Shown: positions 23,801 to 33,615 of the stretch, piece by piece
Layout of the letters: each line of letters begins with the position of its first letter
Position numbering within the stretch: position 1 is the first letter of the stretch
Assembly (NCBI RefSeq): GCF_032854445.1
Contig: NC_088305.1
Span: 5,521,606 to 5,585,605, forward strand
DNA from: Liolophura sinensis
Taxonomy: Eukaryota; Mollusca; Polyplacophora; Chitonida; Chitonidae
Direction of reading: 5' to 3'
DNA length: 64,000 nt
The notes under the pieces: generated by a model
What the model was told of the DNA's origin: nothing
What the model saw: the letters and a program-made list of their open reading frames with translations, nothing else
The model's database searches: none
Translations under genes and position numbers: made by a program

Positions 23801-26444
23801 AATGTAGGCCTATTTGTATAAAGGTTTGCATTATCCTATTTTCTTCCACCACTGTGCACTTAGTGCTCAGTGAAATATGCTTCAGCACGGTGTAAAGCAC
23901 CAATAAAATAAGTAAATAAATACACTATTCTTGATGACAAGTTATTAGTGTAAATGCTACCTGACATATTTCCAGGAGCTGGCGAATGTAAAATGTGCTC
24001 TTTATTTAAATGGCGCTGGACATAATAATGGTAAACTCGCTGTGAGTTCAAGTCCAGCTCATGTTGGCTTCCTCTCCGGCCGTATGTGGGAAGGTCTGTC
24101 GGCAACCCCTGCGGATGGTCATGTGTTTCCTCCCACCATAATGCTGGCCACCATGGTATAAGTGAAATATTCTTGGGTACGGCGTAAAACACCAATCAAA
24201 CAAATAAATAAATAATGGTAAACTAGTAAAGAATCTCCATAGTCTTCTACGAAACAATATCTGAAAGCAAAATACAACCATTCAAATAAACCTTGTGTTA
24301 TTTGTGTTCCTGTGTACTTTTAACTGCTATAATTTAATAACTGTCACCGATAAAAAAATTCCTTTCCGAGGGAACAATGTAAAGTGGCTCTGGATTTACA
24401 CTCCATACACTGTAGACGTTTAGTTTGTTCATCAACGGTTAAATATGACCAGGTACCATTGCCACATGGTCAGTATCAGTAGTTTCAACCCTTTTACAAT
24501 GTGTTTTGTTTTTCTTTCTCTTTATTCAACTATTATTTTCTTTTTGTGTTCCAGAAAATTTTCAAAGAGTTGGATTCTAACGACGACAAAGCCATTAGCA
24601 AACAGGAATTCCTCAACTGTGTCAGGAATTTACCGAATATCGAACTGAAGTGAGTGCATATTTGTTACACGATGCGTTTAGTCAAGGGATAAAGTAAACG
24701 GGGACAACATGGAACAGAATGAGCGGTACAAAAAGTACAGTATACATAGTCATTCATATATACATGTGTATATAGTCGCTATATGTAATATACACATACA
24801 TATGTTATGACAACATTTTCAGTAATTCTAGACTAGTGATGTGTAATACTAGTAAATAGCAATTAACATCACAGCATGCTTTTTACTTATAACTCTGCTT
24901 AAGTTGTGCGTGTAATTTGCTACTGTTTAAGCATCTTCATGAACAGTTAGAATTGGCAACAAGTTAGGTGATAAGGAGCCGTATTTCACCGGTCACAGTG
25001 TATTATGATTTTAATTTCAAAAGTTCTTACTTTATACACTTACTCTCTGGTTGAACTTTGGAATGTTTGCCAGCAATCACCCCACGGCCTTGGGTTTCTC
25101 CAGGGCTCTGTCTGGTTTCCTCCCACCATAATGCTGGCCGCCATCGTATAAGTGAAATAGTCTTGAGTACTGGGACGGCGTAAAACACCAATCATACAAA
25201 AACAAAACTTTACACCAAGTTCAAGGATATTCTTTGATTGAACATATGTCTTGTGATTAGCTTGAAACAAAAGAATAGTATACGTAAAAGTGAAATTTAT
25301 ATCATAAGAGAAGCCATCAAAACTTGTCCAAGCTATTTTAGAAGCAAAGAACACGCTAGCATGAAGTACATGTCAGATGAAAGAGTTTTAAATATTTTCT
25401 GAGAAAACAATTCGATTTATTTTTTTAGAATATTTTTCCATTTAGTAAAATGCATTTAAAACTTTGGATTCTACTGTGGCCTTTTCTGACCATATTGGGA
25501 CCAGGGATGTTACCTCAGCCTTTTGCCACTTGACACACAGAGATTGCCATATTTTATTATTCAAAATGCACATTCATTCAGAGCTATACATACATTCAAC
25601 AAATGAACCTTGAAACGAACTATTTCAAGCCAAAAATATTGCTGTGACGTCACTAATACCCTTTGGGTAGCTACAGACCATCATAGAACCCTATGTTTTA
25701 AATGCATTTTAGTCGGTAAGAAGAAATGTAAAAAGTAAATCAAACTGTTTTGCTGGGGCTGTGTTTAATGGCCTTTCATCTGATAAATACTTTATTTTAG
25801 TTGGGGTTTTTTTTTTGCCTTTAAACAAAACCCCTTCTTTTGACATCGCTTGAGTTTACATGACATTTTAATATGGTTGGAACAGGTAGTTTTTAATAGC
25901 ACTTTCTTCCGATTCAAGCACAATTGTAGGGGTGGTATCAAAAAAACTAGTATATGTAGTGACCTGAAGGTTTACGTGTATATAAAGCACGATGGCAGGA
26001 GGAGGATATTTCATCGCTGATGCCGTAAATTACCAAAACAACGACTTACGCCTTGCTACTAAATTAAAGTTGCGTACACTCTCCTAAATTTTCAGATAAA
26101 AATAAATGGAAGTCTGTTTCGTGATTGACAAGGAATGTATTGTTCATAACTTAAATCATGTGTGACCTCAAACGTCATTAACTGGCTCAATCTAGTCGAT
26201 TCACCATCGCTATCTGTGTGTATTTAACAGGAAGATGTGTATGAGGAGGGAGTTTCAGATGCTGGATAGCGACAACAGTGGCTACCTGTCCAAGGGACGA
26301 ACTCATGGATGGTATTAAAACGCAGATTTAGATGTTCAGGCAGAAAAAATTGCCGATCTGCTCGTCCATCTGGTGAAAGAGGACAAAGATAAACGTGTTA
26401 GTTATGAGGAGTTTATTGATGTCTACGGTAGTAAAAGAGGCTGA
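10341..26444 (+). CDS. EF-hand calmodulin-like protein, copy A (3 exons; exon 3 carries paired indels)
   Basis: Exons 10341-10490, 24555-24649 and 26231-26444 join with phases identical to gene C. EF1 loop DKDGNGTLRFRE (residues 21-32) is canonical. EF2 DSNDDKAISKQE (57-68) has K instead of G at loop position 6. EF3 starts DSDNSGYLSK (94-103) and EF4 is degenerate (KEDKDKRVSYEE). The product would be a small cytosolic Ca2+ sensor or buffer of about 152 aa ending ...YGSKRG. In exon 3 one extra G (run 26294-26296) and one missing A (run 26317-26320) put eight residues out of frame and expose TAA. Both sites are homopolymers, so assembly error is the simplest reading; a decaying paralogue is the alternative. 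The 14-kb first intron is full of repeats. Confidence 0.8.
10491..12270. other. Gene A intron 1, first part
   Basis: G-rich just after the donor. A (TA)n tract lies at 11784-11846. No coding or RNA gene is recognised; ORFs across the TA tract (11541-11993, minus) are artefacts. Confidence 0.5.
11784..11846. repeat. (TA)n microsatellite
   Basis: About 31 uninterrupted TA dinucleotides. Confidence 0.98.
12271..12622 (+). mobile_element. SINE family 2 type copy (GACGTTAAACCCC 3' end)
   Basis: A degenerate promoter-like head (AGGATCAATCC) is followed by a body and the 3' end GTCATATGACCGAAAAATTG, then GAGTACGACGTTAAACCCC and a (CACT)n tail. The same 3' end occurs at 22467-22720, 57740-58070 and 62725-63015, and inverted at 30598-30945, 47955-48315 and 49085-49315. 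The body differs from the others, so it may be a distinct SINE sharing the 3' end. Confidence 0.7.
12950..13095 (-). mobile_element. tRNA-derived SINE head fragment
   Basis: On the minus strand, TGGCCCACTGACTACGACGC (A-box-like) is followed about 45 nt later by GGGTTCGATCCCGGC (B box), a Pol III promoter layout. It lacks a clean cloverleaf, so it is called SINE-derived rather than a tRNA gene. Confidence 0.5.
13855..13945 (-). mobile_element. tRNA-derived SINE head fragment
   Basis: The minus strand reads GGCCTAAATGGTGGGCGTTG, then GGATTCGAGTCCAGCC (B box). No intact acceptor stem pairing is apparent. Confidence 0.45.
13946..15130. other. Gene A intron 1, no feature recognised
   Basis: A poly-C run near 14307-14320 is followed by pyrimidine-rich sequence; otherwise nothing. 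Confidence 0.45.
15137..15305 (+). repeat. Dispersed repeat, copy 1
   Basis: ACATATTTTGTTACAGACAA ... TTCTAGCATGGTA ... TGCGTCTCTCCAGCGTCAGT ... ATTCCGTTCTATTTTCGTA aligns with 23455-23612. Neither copy codes for protein. Both lie upstream of copies or fragments of the 48-bp-linked element and may be its other arm. Confidence 0.65.
15868..16110 (+). repeat. Dispersed element arm (as 4738-5090)
   Basis: TTTTCAGCAATTTTAGACAT ... TTACCTAATTCTGCTTAAAC ... CATGAACAGTTGGAAATAAA ... CCATTTGCCAGTTATCACAT matches 24815-25020 and 4738-5090. Confidence 0.65.
16111..17210. other. Gene A intron 1, mostly unique sequence
   Basis: No gene is recognised. Around 16790-16860 a stretch (GGCTTCCTGCATCCATAAAA ... 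CCGTATAAGTGTAAATG) resembles a SINE 3' end. Confidence 0.4.
17215..17400 (-). mobile_element. tRNA-derived SINE fragment
   Basis: The minus strand contains GTATTCGAATCCAGCTC, a B-box-like motif, within sequence resembling 13855-13945. Weak support. Confidence 0.35.
17401..18310. other. Gene A intron 1
   Basis: Nothing is recognised except a plus-strand B-box-like GCAGGCTCGAATCCATT near 17995, possibly another SINE head remnant. Confidence 0.35.
18317..18520. repeat. SINE 3'-end fragment followed by an inverted 48-bp-linked element
   Basis: 18317-18352 is a family 1 SINE end (ATTTGATTGGTGTTTTACGC). It is followed at 18355-18520 by one or two diverged 48-bp units and the arm GAAACACAGCCTCTTGTCAA with TTTACCTCAGTTAGG, i.e. 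the dispersed element in reverse orientation with almost no array expansion. Confidence 0.65.
18521..20175. other. Gene A intron 1, no feature recognised
   Basis: AT-rich. Small ORFs (19404-19586 and 19799-20107, minus) lack any known motif. Confidence 0.45.
20180..20295 (-). repeat. 48-bp-linked dispersed element, short copy
   Basis: GACATACAACATAGAGAGTA, AAACCAGAGCAGCGACGACA and GTGTGATAG form one unit, followed by GTAACCGGTGAAGTACGGCC and TCTTGTCAATTTACCTCAGT. Same order as at 18362-18520. Confidence 0.7.
20985..21240. repeat. Degenerate 33-37-bp minisatellite with internal inverted repeats
   Basis: About 7 units built from AAGAGGACGTCGATCCTCTT-like cores joined by GAGGTCTCGGTGACAAT. Each core is a short palindrome (AAGAGG ... 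CCTCTT). The minus ORF 20814-21341 over it has no recognisable domain. Confidence 0.8.
21241..22460. other. Gene A intron 1, no feature recognised
   Basis: No gene, RNA or clear repeat is recognised. Confidence 0.4.
22467..22720 (+). mobile_element. SINE family 2 copy
   Basis: GTGTCGGTATGTGTGACTGG, GGTGTCGTCGGCATGACATT and the 3' end AAGTACGACGTTAAACCCC match the body and 3' end at 57740-58070. The tRNA-like head is missing or degraded. Confidence 0.8.
23455..23612 (+). repeat. Dispersed repeat, copy 2 (as 15137-15305)
   Basis: Shares CTTCTAGCATGGTA, TTGCGTCATTCCAACATC and GTAATTCCGTCCTATTTTAG with copy 1. Confidence 0.65.
23842..23930 (+). mobile_element. SINE family 1 3' fragment
   Basis: GTGCTCAGTGAAATATGCTT, CACGGTGTAAAGCACCAATA and AAATAAGTAAATAAATA: a diverged family 1 3' end. 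Confidence 0.65.
24030..24216 (+). mobile_element. SINE family 1 copy
   Basis: CTGTGAGTTCAAGTCCAGCT (B box) through TGCTGGCCACCATGGTATAA and GCGTAAAACACCAATCAAAC with an AAATAAATAAAT tail; the A-box end is lost. Confidence 0.85.
24555..24649 (+). CDS. EF-hand gene A, exon 2
   Basis: 95 nt, acceptor TTGTGTTCCAG/AAA, donor CTGAA/GTGAGT. Encodes KIFKELDSNDDKAISKQEFL and NCVRNLPNIEL. Length and phase equal those of gene C exon 2. Confidence 0.88.
24815..25020 (+). repeat. Dispersed element arm (as 4738-5090)
   Basis: TTTTCAGTAATTCTAGAC ... CATCTTCATGAACAGTTAGA ... CCGTATTTCACCGGTCACAG. Confidence 0.6.
25055..25200 (+). mobile_element. SINE family 1 3' half
   Basis: TTTCCTCCCACCATAATGCT, GGCCGCCATCGTATAAGTGA and GGCGTAAAACACCAATCATA, with a small insertion (ACTGGG) before the last block. 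Confidence 0.85.
25201..26230. other. Gene A intron 2 remainder
   Basis: AT-rich with no coding or RNA gene recognised. The last bases form the exon 3 acceptor GTATTTAACAG. Confidence 0.45.
26231..26444 (+). CDS. EF-hand gene A, exon 3 (frame interrupted)
   Basis: After the split Lys codon it reads KMCMRREFQMLDSDNSGYLS, then K. An extra G near 26295 shifts to a frame reading DELMDGIK, and a missing A near 26319 restores the original frame as NADLDVQAEKIADLLVHLVK to SKRG-TGA. In the uninterrupted frame a TAA occurs at 26317-26319. EF3 loop residues are intact; EF4 is degenerate. Confidence 0.75.
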
Positions 26445-29040
26445 CGCTTCTGGTGGTGTTAATCTATTTGTACACGTGTGATAGGAGTGAACACAGTAAT
26501 CTCACGGGCAAAGGGAGGTAACTGCCAAATCCTGACCTCTCCAGTGCCTGGAAATAGTATTTCGTGGAAGTGATTAACATGCTGTCTAGGGAGGTTCGTG
26601 ACACGGAGGATCATCATCGGAGGACGGTATGGCGAAGAAAACACAATGAACTGAGCTGATTTTGATTGTGTGCTTCTGAGTGAAAATGTTGATGTTCAAA
26701 TGTTGCCATTGACAATGAGCTCTGTTTAGCTGAACTCTTGTATTTTGTGGCCCAATTTCTTGTTTTGCGGTGCTCGAACTCAATGCTAACACAGCCTGCA
26801 TGAGCCTGCTTTTGAGTTGTAGTGCCTTCCCTTCGTCGCTGTCTTCATGGAGTGGTAGTTGTACCCCCTCCTCCGTGAACTCCCGTGGATGTGAAAGTGT
26901 TGGATTAACCGTGGAAGGGTTATTTGTGCCATGCGTAAACATTAGATGCAGAGTGAAGAGCGATTTTACCGCGCCAGATTTGTGTGGCGACAACCACCCC
27001 AATAGGTGTGGCAGCTCAGAAGAATAACTCTTCGAAAGACTGGACTGGTGGCGTTGTTGAATATAATAAGAAGAAGATATATATGTCGTTTTGAAACAAT
27101 AGAAATGAATCAAACAGAAGATGAAGGTTGGGTGTGGAATTCGCCGGTTGTGTTTGGTGTAGTAGTAAACAGCGAGAAATGTTTAACAATCCTGCAACAT
27201 CGTGTAACGTAAAAAGAGTAAGAACTGGAACTAATTTATCTGATATTGTTGACTGAACTGCTGATATACCGATGACATATCGTGTGGCTTGTTATCAACA
27301 AACTAGTGTGTTGATTAACAAAAATTAATAGTTGTTTTATTTATCTTAATAAGACTATATACTAGTATATATTTCTGGTGAGATTCGTGTACATAGTGGA
27401 AGAGAAATTTTATATTATTTATAGTTGTTTATTTTTACGTTTTTGAAGCGTTGTGCGATTTTATAATTTGGTTATCCGTCACCATTGTTCTTCCATTGTA
27501 CGCAGATTGTAGAACGTCGTATACCATGTAGTAGCAAGTAATAGACTTGTCTATATTTGTCATCGTTTCAATAAGAAGACATGACTAACCTGAGACGCTT
27601 GTGGCAGTAACACCATGAATTATACATACGGCTAGAGATATGCATGGATACATGTACTTTCAGTTAAAAGTCTGGCCACGACATGACTGAAATATTGTCG
27701 ATGTGGCTTTAATCCATAATCTTTCATTCATTCAGTTAAAGGAGAAGCAAATATTGATGAGTTACACGGAAATGAAAGGCCATCGACTGTAGTCCCCGTA
27801 GCAGTAAGTTTCTGTGTTTTGCGATTGTTGTGTTTAGAGACAAAACGGCTCCAAGAATAGAAAAAGACAAAAGCCATATTGTGAAAATCTAATCAGGTCC
27901 GTTGACAGTTTGCGGCAGGTATATGTTTTGTTGTTGAAAATAGGAAGGTATTGGTGAGAGCGTACAATGTGTAATATAGTGATGAGGCTGTGAGAGACGC
28001 CCTTTTGGCGTTGCTACATGTCCCTTCTCTGTTAGGTCTACATTTGGACGGTATGACAAAATTGTTTTGACTGCTTTATCAGAGCATGAAAAGAGAAGGC
28101 GGCTGAGCCTGCTGGCCATTGGAATTCTGATTTACAGCACTAATCTTTAACATGTCCGCATATGGAAGATGAATAAAGATAACCAACGATACCGGTCTGG
28201 ACAACTCAATAAATTACCACTTTAGCTATTAACAATTCTTACTTTTAGTACATCTAATTATGCTGGAAGATAGGGAAAAAACCAGCGTATATAGACGAAG
28301 TGCATTTGGCAGGAAAAAACACGATTCCACGAGACAAGTTTTGTTTTCAAGTCAAAATCTGAATCTTCAGTATTATGTATTTTAGGTATTTAAGGTGTAA
28401 AAATTTCAAATTCGCATACATTAGCTGTGAAAACATAATACTTGTTTCGTGTTCTCAATTATAACTCGAAGGGCCTAAAATAAGAGTTTAAATTCAGTTT
28501 GAAAAAGCTAAAAACTCATGCTGTGAAATCCACCGAACACGTGTGAGTATAAGGAGAAGCTTAAAAGTATGAAATACATGAAAGTACATTTGTGCTTTTC
28601 AATGATATTTTCATTAATTACAGTGTAACAAAAGTTTATCTTCCAGTTTGTCATTGTTCATGTTTAGTGGTCAACAATGTTACTTTGTTAAGGGAAAGCT
28701 ATTTGCTGTTTGAACCGTGATTTAACACTTCAACGTGGCTTCCTATTGTCAAATATCTGTACCTTGGCCCACACTTAATAGCAGTGTCCTTAGGATAATA
28801 TTGATTTGTCTCTAATGTTCCTATGCAATACATGGCATTCTTTCTCTATGCAGACTGATTGTCTTACTTGTTCCTATTTTTATTACTTCGGCCAAAGGAA
28901 GCTGGCGTTTTGCCGGCGTTAATTTGTTTACCTCTGTCTCTCTGTCATGGAATTTTGTGCACATGTTGACATGTTTATGTTATTTCCTGTCTCCTTACCC
29001 ATCCTTTACAAGAGTTGTACAAAGAGCTATGGTTTACTTC
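26445..29040. other. 3' flank of gene A and intergenic region
   Basis: Probably includes the gene A 3' UTR. Two opposed ORFs overlap at 26586-27113 (minus, 175 codons) and 26770-27027 (plus, 85 codons). Neither has a recognisable motif and one is likely the shadow of the other. Nothing else is seen. Confidence 0.4.
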
Positions 29041-29049
29041 CGCTTCTGC

Positions 29050-29152
29050 ACCAACAACCTCACCATAATGCTGGCCACCGTCGTACAAGTGAAATATTCT
29101 TGGGTATGGCGTAAAACACCAATTATGAAATAAATGAATATATAAATAAATA
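29050..29152 (+). mobile_element. SINE family 1 3' fragment
   Basis: CACCATAATGCTGGCCACCG, TCGTACAAGTGAAATATTCT and ATGGCGTAAAACACCAATTA with an AAATGAATATATAAATAAAT tail. Confidence 0.85.
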
Positions 29153-29227
29153 GGTACTACCATTGCACAGGCTTATCACAGCCACACAACATTAACACCG
29201 CACGCTCATGACGCACAAACTATGACG

Positions 29228-30490
29228 TACTACAGACACACCACAGGCAAACTACAAGCACACCACAGACAAACTACAGGCACATCACAGACAAACTACA
29301 GGCACACAGATAAACTACAGGACATCACAGAGAATATACAGGTACACCACACACAAACTGCAAGCACACACACACTATAGGCGTACTACAGACACACTAC
29401 ACGCAAACTACAGGCACACCATAGACAAACTACACGGACATCAAAGACAATCTACAGGTACATCACAGGCACACCACAGTCTGACCACAGACAAACTGCA
29501 CGGACTCGCAGACAATATACAGGTAAACTGCAGGCACACCACAGACAAACTACAGGCACACGCAGACAAACTACAGGCACACCACAGGTAAAATACAAGC
29601 ACACCACAAACTACACAGATTCACAGATAATATACAGGCACACCACATGCAAACTACATGCACACCACATACAAAGTACAAGCACACCAACGACAAATTT
29701 CAAGCACACCAGCGACAAACTACACGGCCTTACAGGCAAACTACAAGCACACCGCAGACAAACTACAAGCACACCCACAGGTAAACTACAAACTCACCAC
29801 AAACTACATGTTCTCACAGACAAACTACAAGCACACCCCAGACAAACTACAAGCACACCACCGACAAACTTCAAAACACACCACAGACAAACTACAAGCA
29901 CACCACTGACAAACTACAGGCACATCACAGGTAAACTACAGGCACACCACAGACCAAACTACAAGCACACCACAGATAATCTACAAGCACACCACAGACA
30001 AACTACAGGCACATCACAGACAAACTACAAGCACACCCCATACAAACTACAAGCACACCCCATACAAACTACACGGACTCACAGAGAATATACAGGTACA
30101 CTGGAGACAAACTACAAGTACACTGGGGAGACAAACTACAGGCTCACCACAGACAAACTACAGGCACACCGCAGACAAACTACAGGCACACCGCAGACAA
30201 AGTACACGGACTTACAAACTATAGGCATACCACAGACAAACTACAGGCACACCACAGACAAACTACAGACACACTGCAGACAAACTACAGGCACACTGCA
30301 GACAAACTACAAGCACCTCATAGGTAAACTACAAGCACACCACAGACAAACTACACGGACTCACAGACAATATACAGGTACACGGCAGGTACACCACAGG
30401 CACACAACAGGTAAACTAAAGAAGCACCACAGTCGCAGCACAGGCAATCTACAGGCACATCACAGGCAAAGTGGAGCCGCACCGCAAACA
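29228..30490. repeat. Minisatellite, about 21-bp unit, 1.26 kb
   Basis: Roughly 60 irregular units of ACAAACTACAGGCACACCAC type, interspersed with a variant CGGACTCACAGACAATATAC. Unit length drifts from 19 to 22 bp, so frames close often. Confidence 0.95.
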
Positions 30491-30597
30491 AGATGGTGGC
30501 AGAATTATTCTGTGTTACTGGCATGACCTTAGAAAACTGGGTTTAGTCTGGGTTTTATTGCACGTACGTATATATGATGTATGGATGGATGGATGGA

Positions 30598-30945
30598 TGT
30601 ATGCTTGGATTTTTACGTCGAACTTAAAAAATGTTCTGGTCATATGACGACTGGCGACGAGAAGTAATTCCATGTGTGTGTAAACACTGTGTCTTCTTGT
30701 GGCAGACGGACTCCATGCCGCCAGTGTGCTGTCGAAACTGAAGTGTCATGCCAAAGACGCCAGGCATGCACCCCATCCTATCACATTATGCTGACACTGG
30801 GCCAACCAATTATGTTTCCTTGCTCTAACCTCTCAGTGTTGAGCGCCAAGCGCGGCAGCAGCAAGTGCCCATTTTAAAATCTTTGGTATGACCTTACTCG
30901 AATTTTATCTCGGATCTCGCGACTTCGAGGTGAACGCTCTAACCA
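30598..30945 (-). mobile_element. SINE family 2 copy, minus orientation
   Basis: GCTTGGATTTTTACGTCGAA, TCATATGACGACTGGCGACG, GTCATGCCAAAGACGCCAGG and ACTGGGCCAACCAATTATG, ending in a tRNA-like head (GGTGAACGCTCTAACCATTA). Preceded by a short (ATGG)n tract. The ORFs over it are not genes. Confidence 0.8.
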
Positions 30946-31375
30946 TTAGATTTAATTCTAACATCAGTGTACTAAAATTAGGCTGTCGGCAGGATGTCGA
31001 TACCTTTTCACAAGAAAATACAAAAAAGCATGACATAACCACATCAGTAGTAGTCAGAAATTTTCCTGCTGACTTTAAGGGACTTTTTACCTACCGCAGC
31101 GTACGTACTTCAGAAGCAGCGAAAACGAGGAGTGTCTTTGGGTGGAAGTTGAACTGTAGGTTGTCCTATCGGCTGTGCGCACGTATTACCAAAACAGCAG
31201 AAACAGCCGAGTTGAAAGCTGAGGGCATTACTGGAGCGGAGCATGTCATAAAACGACTGTGTATACCGTTTCGATGAGAATCAGTGCATACATGTCTATA
31301 CGGATTGACAGCCTGAAGCTAAACTCAGAGGGCTATGTTAGATGGAGGCCTGTACGTGTCATGTAGCTATAAAGA

Positions 31376-31592
31376 TTTGTTTATTTATGTGATTGGTGTT
31401 TAACACCGTGAAGGGAAACCGTACAGAGCCCCCAAGGCCAACCGCAGGTTGTTGGCAGACCTTCGCACGTACGAGCGCTGAGGAGCCAGCATGGGCTAGA
31501 CTTGAACTAACTACCACCGCGTTGGTAAAAGGCTGAAGACTTATATTGCGCCACATTGGCACGTTAACCAGTCTGCCAAACAGGCCCCATTA
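31376..31592 (-). mobile_element. SINE family 1 copy, near full length but diverged
   Basis: TTATGTGATTGGTGTTTAAC, GCCAACCGCAGGTTGTTGGC, AGACCTTCGCACGTACGAGC and GGGCTAGACTTGAACTAA to AACAGGCCCC. Confidence 0.8.
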
Positions 31593-32475
31593 CTGTAAGT
31601 ATGAATATCTATCATAAATGTACAGCTGTATGTCCCTCCTCCACAATCGTACATCCAATCGATTTCACACTTGTGGTGTCTATGCTTGAACCTCAAGGAA
31701 GAAGTTTGCGTATGCACATTAAGCAGTGATGACGTCACAAACGGACACTTCACCACAGGAAAGCGGGGGTCGAATGTATTTGTGTATGCTTGAGTTTTTA
31801 ACGTAACAGTTTTCAGTCATATGAGAAAAGAGGGGGCGAACTTGAAATATGTTCCAACGGAAACGATTTGTCAATAGAAAAGTAACATTGGTTTCCATGA
31901 AAATTAAGGCCTTCTTTGTTGGAGTGATCACCCTCCAATGATGCAAAATGTACACAAACTGCGGAAGTTTTAAGCTTTTTTTCTACAAATTCTGCTGTAA
32001 ATGGCAACTAAGAAGCAATAAAAAAAAACTTAACCAGAGAGAACTTCATTTCTGAAAAACGAGACTTTCATTAAGGTTGCGGCTTGGATCCGTTGGGGTT
32101 TGACATTTAGATTACAAAATACAAGTATTAATGGAAAGAATCGGCCTCCATAGATTCGCAATGAACGGCACCGTCAGTTTGTTGTTTCGCCGTCGTGCTT
32201 CGCGAAGTAGAACGTGCCAAAATGGGAAGACTTACGCAATAGGTTGAAATGGGGAAGTGATCACTCCCCAGCAGCTGTCTTCACGTGTGGTAATCACGTG
32301 AGTAATTACATTTGCCTTTTTCTATATTTTTTTAATTTCATACAGATGATATATAAGACGCTAGTGGCTGTAGAAGCTCCACATTATATCTTTGCCATAG
32401 CGTCAGTGGATTCTCCGTGATCAGAAAGCTTTGGAATCGCAGGCTTGTCCTTTCACGAACGCTTCTTCCAGCAAA
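31593..32475. other. Upstream region of EF-hand pseudogene B
   Basis: No recognised gene. A good acceptor-like TTTTTTTAATTTCATACAG at 32327-32345 may mark a former 5' UTR exon. Confidence 0.4.
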
Positions 32476-32643
32476 ATGGCTGAAGGAAAGGAAACTGTGA
32501 AAGTTTGGGTAGAGGAACAATTGAAGCGGTACCCTGTGAATTTGGACAATGTGGATAAGGACAAATGTGGTGCACTGAGGTTCCCAGAAATCGTCCATGC
32601 TCTTGTCAAGGGGTGATTCCGTGGGAGTTACCAGGAGGCAAAG
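32476..32643 (+). pseudogene. Pseudogene B, exon 1 remnant
   Basis: 46 codons to TGA 32614-32616, then FRGSYQEAK in frame. Ends directly at the 35-bp array derived from this junction. Confidence 0.85.
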
Positions 32644-33432
32644 GAGAGACTATTCACGTATGAAGCTTGTGAGTCCTAGGCAGGCGTATGCATGTTTGAA
32701 GCTTATGAGGCAAAGATAGGATTATTCATGTACGAGATTTGTGAAGAAAAAGTAGGCATATTTGCGCATGCCGGTTGAGGCAAAAGTACGTCTATTCACA
32801 TAGGAAGCATATGAGTCCTAGGCAGGCTTATGCATGTCTGAAGGCTGTGAGGTAAAGGCAGTTCATTTCAGATATGAAGCTTATGCGGCAAAGGTATGCA
32901 TATTCACGTATGAAGCTTATGGGGCAAAGGCAGGTCTATTTACGTATGAAGCTTATGGGGCAAAGGCAGGTCTATTTACGTATAAAGCTTGTGAGGCAAC
33001 GGTAGGTCTATTTACCTATGAAGCTTTTAGGCCTATTAACGTGTAAAACTTGTGAAGGAAAGTATGCATATACAGGTATGAAGCTATGAGGGAAATGTAG
33101 GTCTATTCACGTTTGAAGCTTTTGAGAGAAAGGAAGACCAGTTCTCGTTTGAAGCTTGTGAAGCAAAAGGTAGGTCTATTCACTTATGAAGCTTGTGAAG
33201 CAAAAGGTAGGTCTATTCACTTATGAAGCTTGTGAGGCAAAGATACATGTAGGCCTGTTCACGTATGAAATTTGTGATGCAAAGCTAGGCCTATACATTT
33301 ATGAAACTGTGAAGCAAAGGTAGGCATATTTACGTATGAAGCTTGAGAGGCAAAGATAGGCCTATTCAGGTATGAAGCATGTGAGTCATAGGTAGACCTA
33401 TACACGTAGAGCTTGTGAGGCTAAGGTAATTT
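32629..33432 (+). repeat. 35-bp minisatellite derived from the exon 1/intron 1 junction
   Basis: About 23 units with core TATGAAGCTTGTGAGGCAAAG then GTAGGTCTATTCACG. The segment GAGGCAAAG/GTAGGT equals the exon 1 end (Glu-Ala-Lys) plus a GT donor, so each unit carries a 5' splice-site copy. The first junction itself reads AAG/GAGAGA. Short ORFs over the array (for example 32834-33046) are repeat artefacts. Confidence 0.9.
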
Positions 33433-33471
33433 TTTGAAAAAAATCTAGAAAATTAACATTTTTTATTCAGA

Positions 33472-33615
33472 GGGCCCTCTGTGGCCTTGTGGTTAGAGTG
33501 CTCGTGCAGCACAATGACCCAGGAGCCTCTCACCGATGCGATCAATATGAGTTCATCCAGCTCATGCTGGCTTCCTCTACAGCCGTACATGTGAAGATCT
33601 GTCAGCAACGTGGGA
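33472..33615 (+). mobile_element. SINE family 1 head (tRNA-related part)
   Basis: GGCCCTCTGTGGCCTTGTGG then TTAGAGTGCTCG (A-box side), CACAATGACCCAGGAGCCTC and ATGAGTTCATCCAGCTCATG to CTGTCAGCAACGTGGG. The 3' half is absent. Confidence 0.8.

Noticed and set aside
26586-27113. 175-codon minus ORF downstream of EF-hand gene A
   Set aside because: No recognisable motif and overlapped by an opposed ORF; left as unsupported, though transcripts could rescue it.
30888-31277. 129-codon plus ORF
   Set aside because: Starts inside SINE family 2 and shows no family resemblance.
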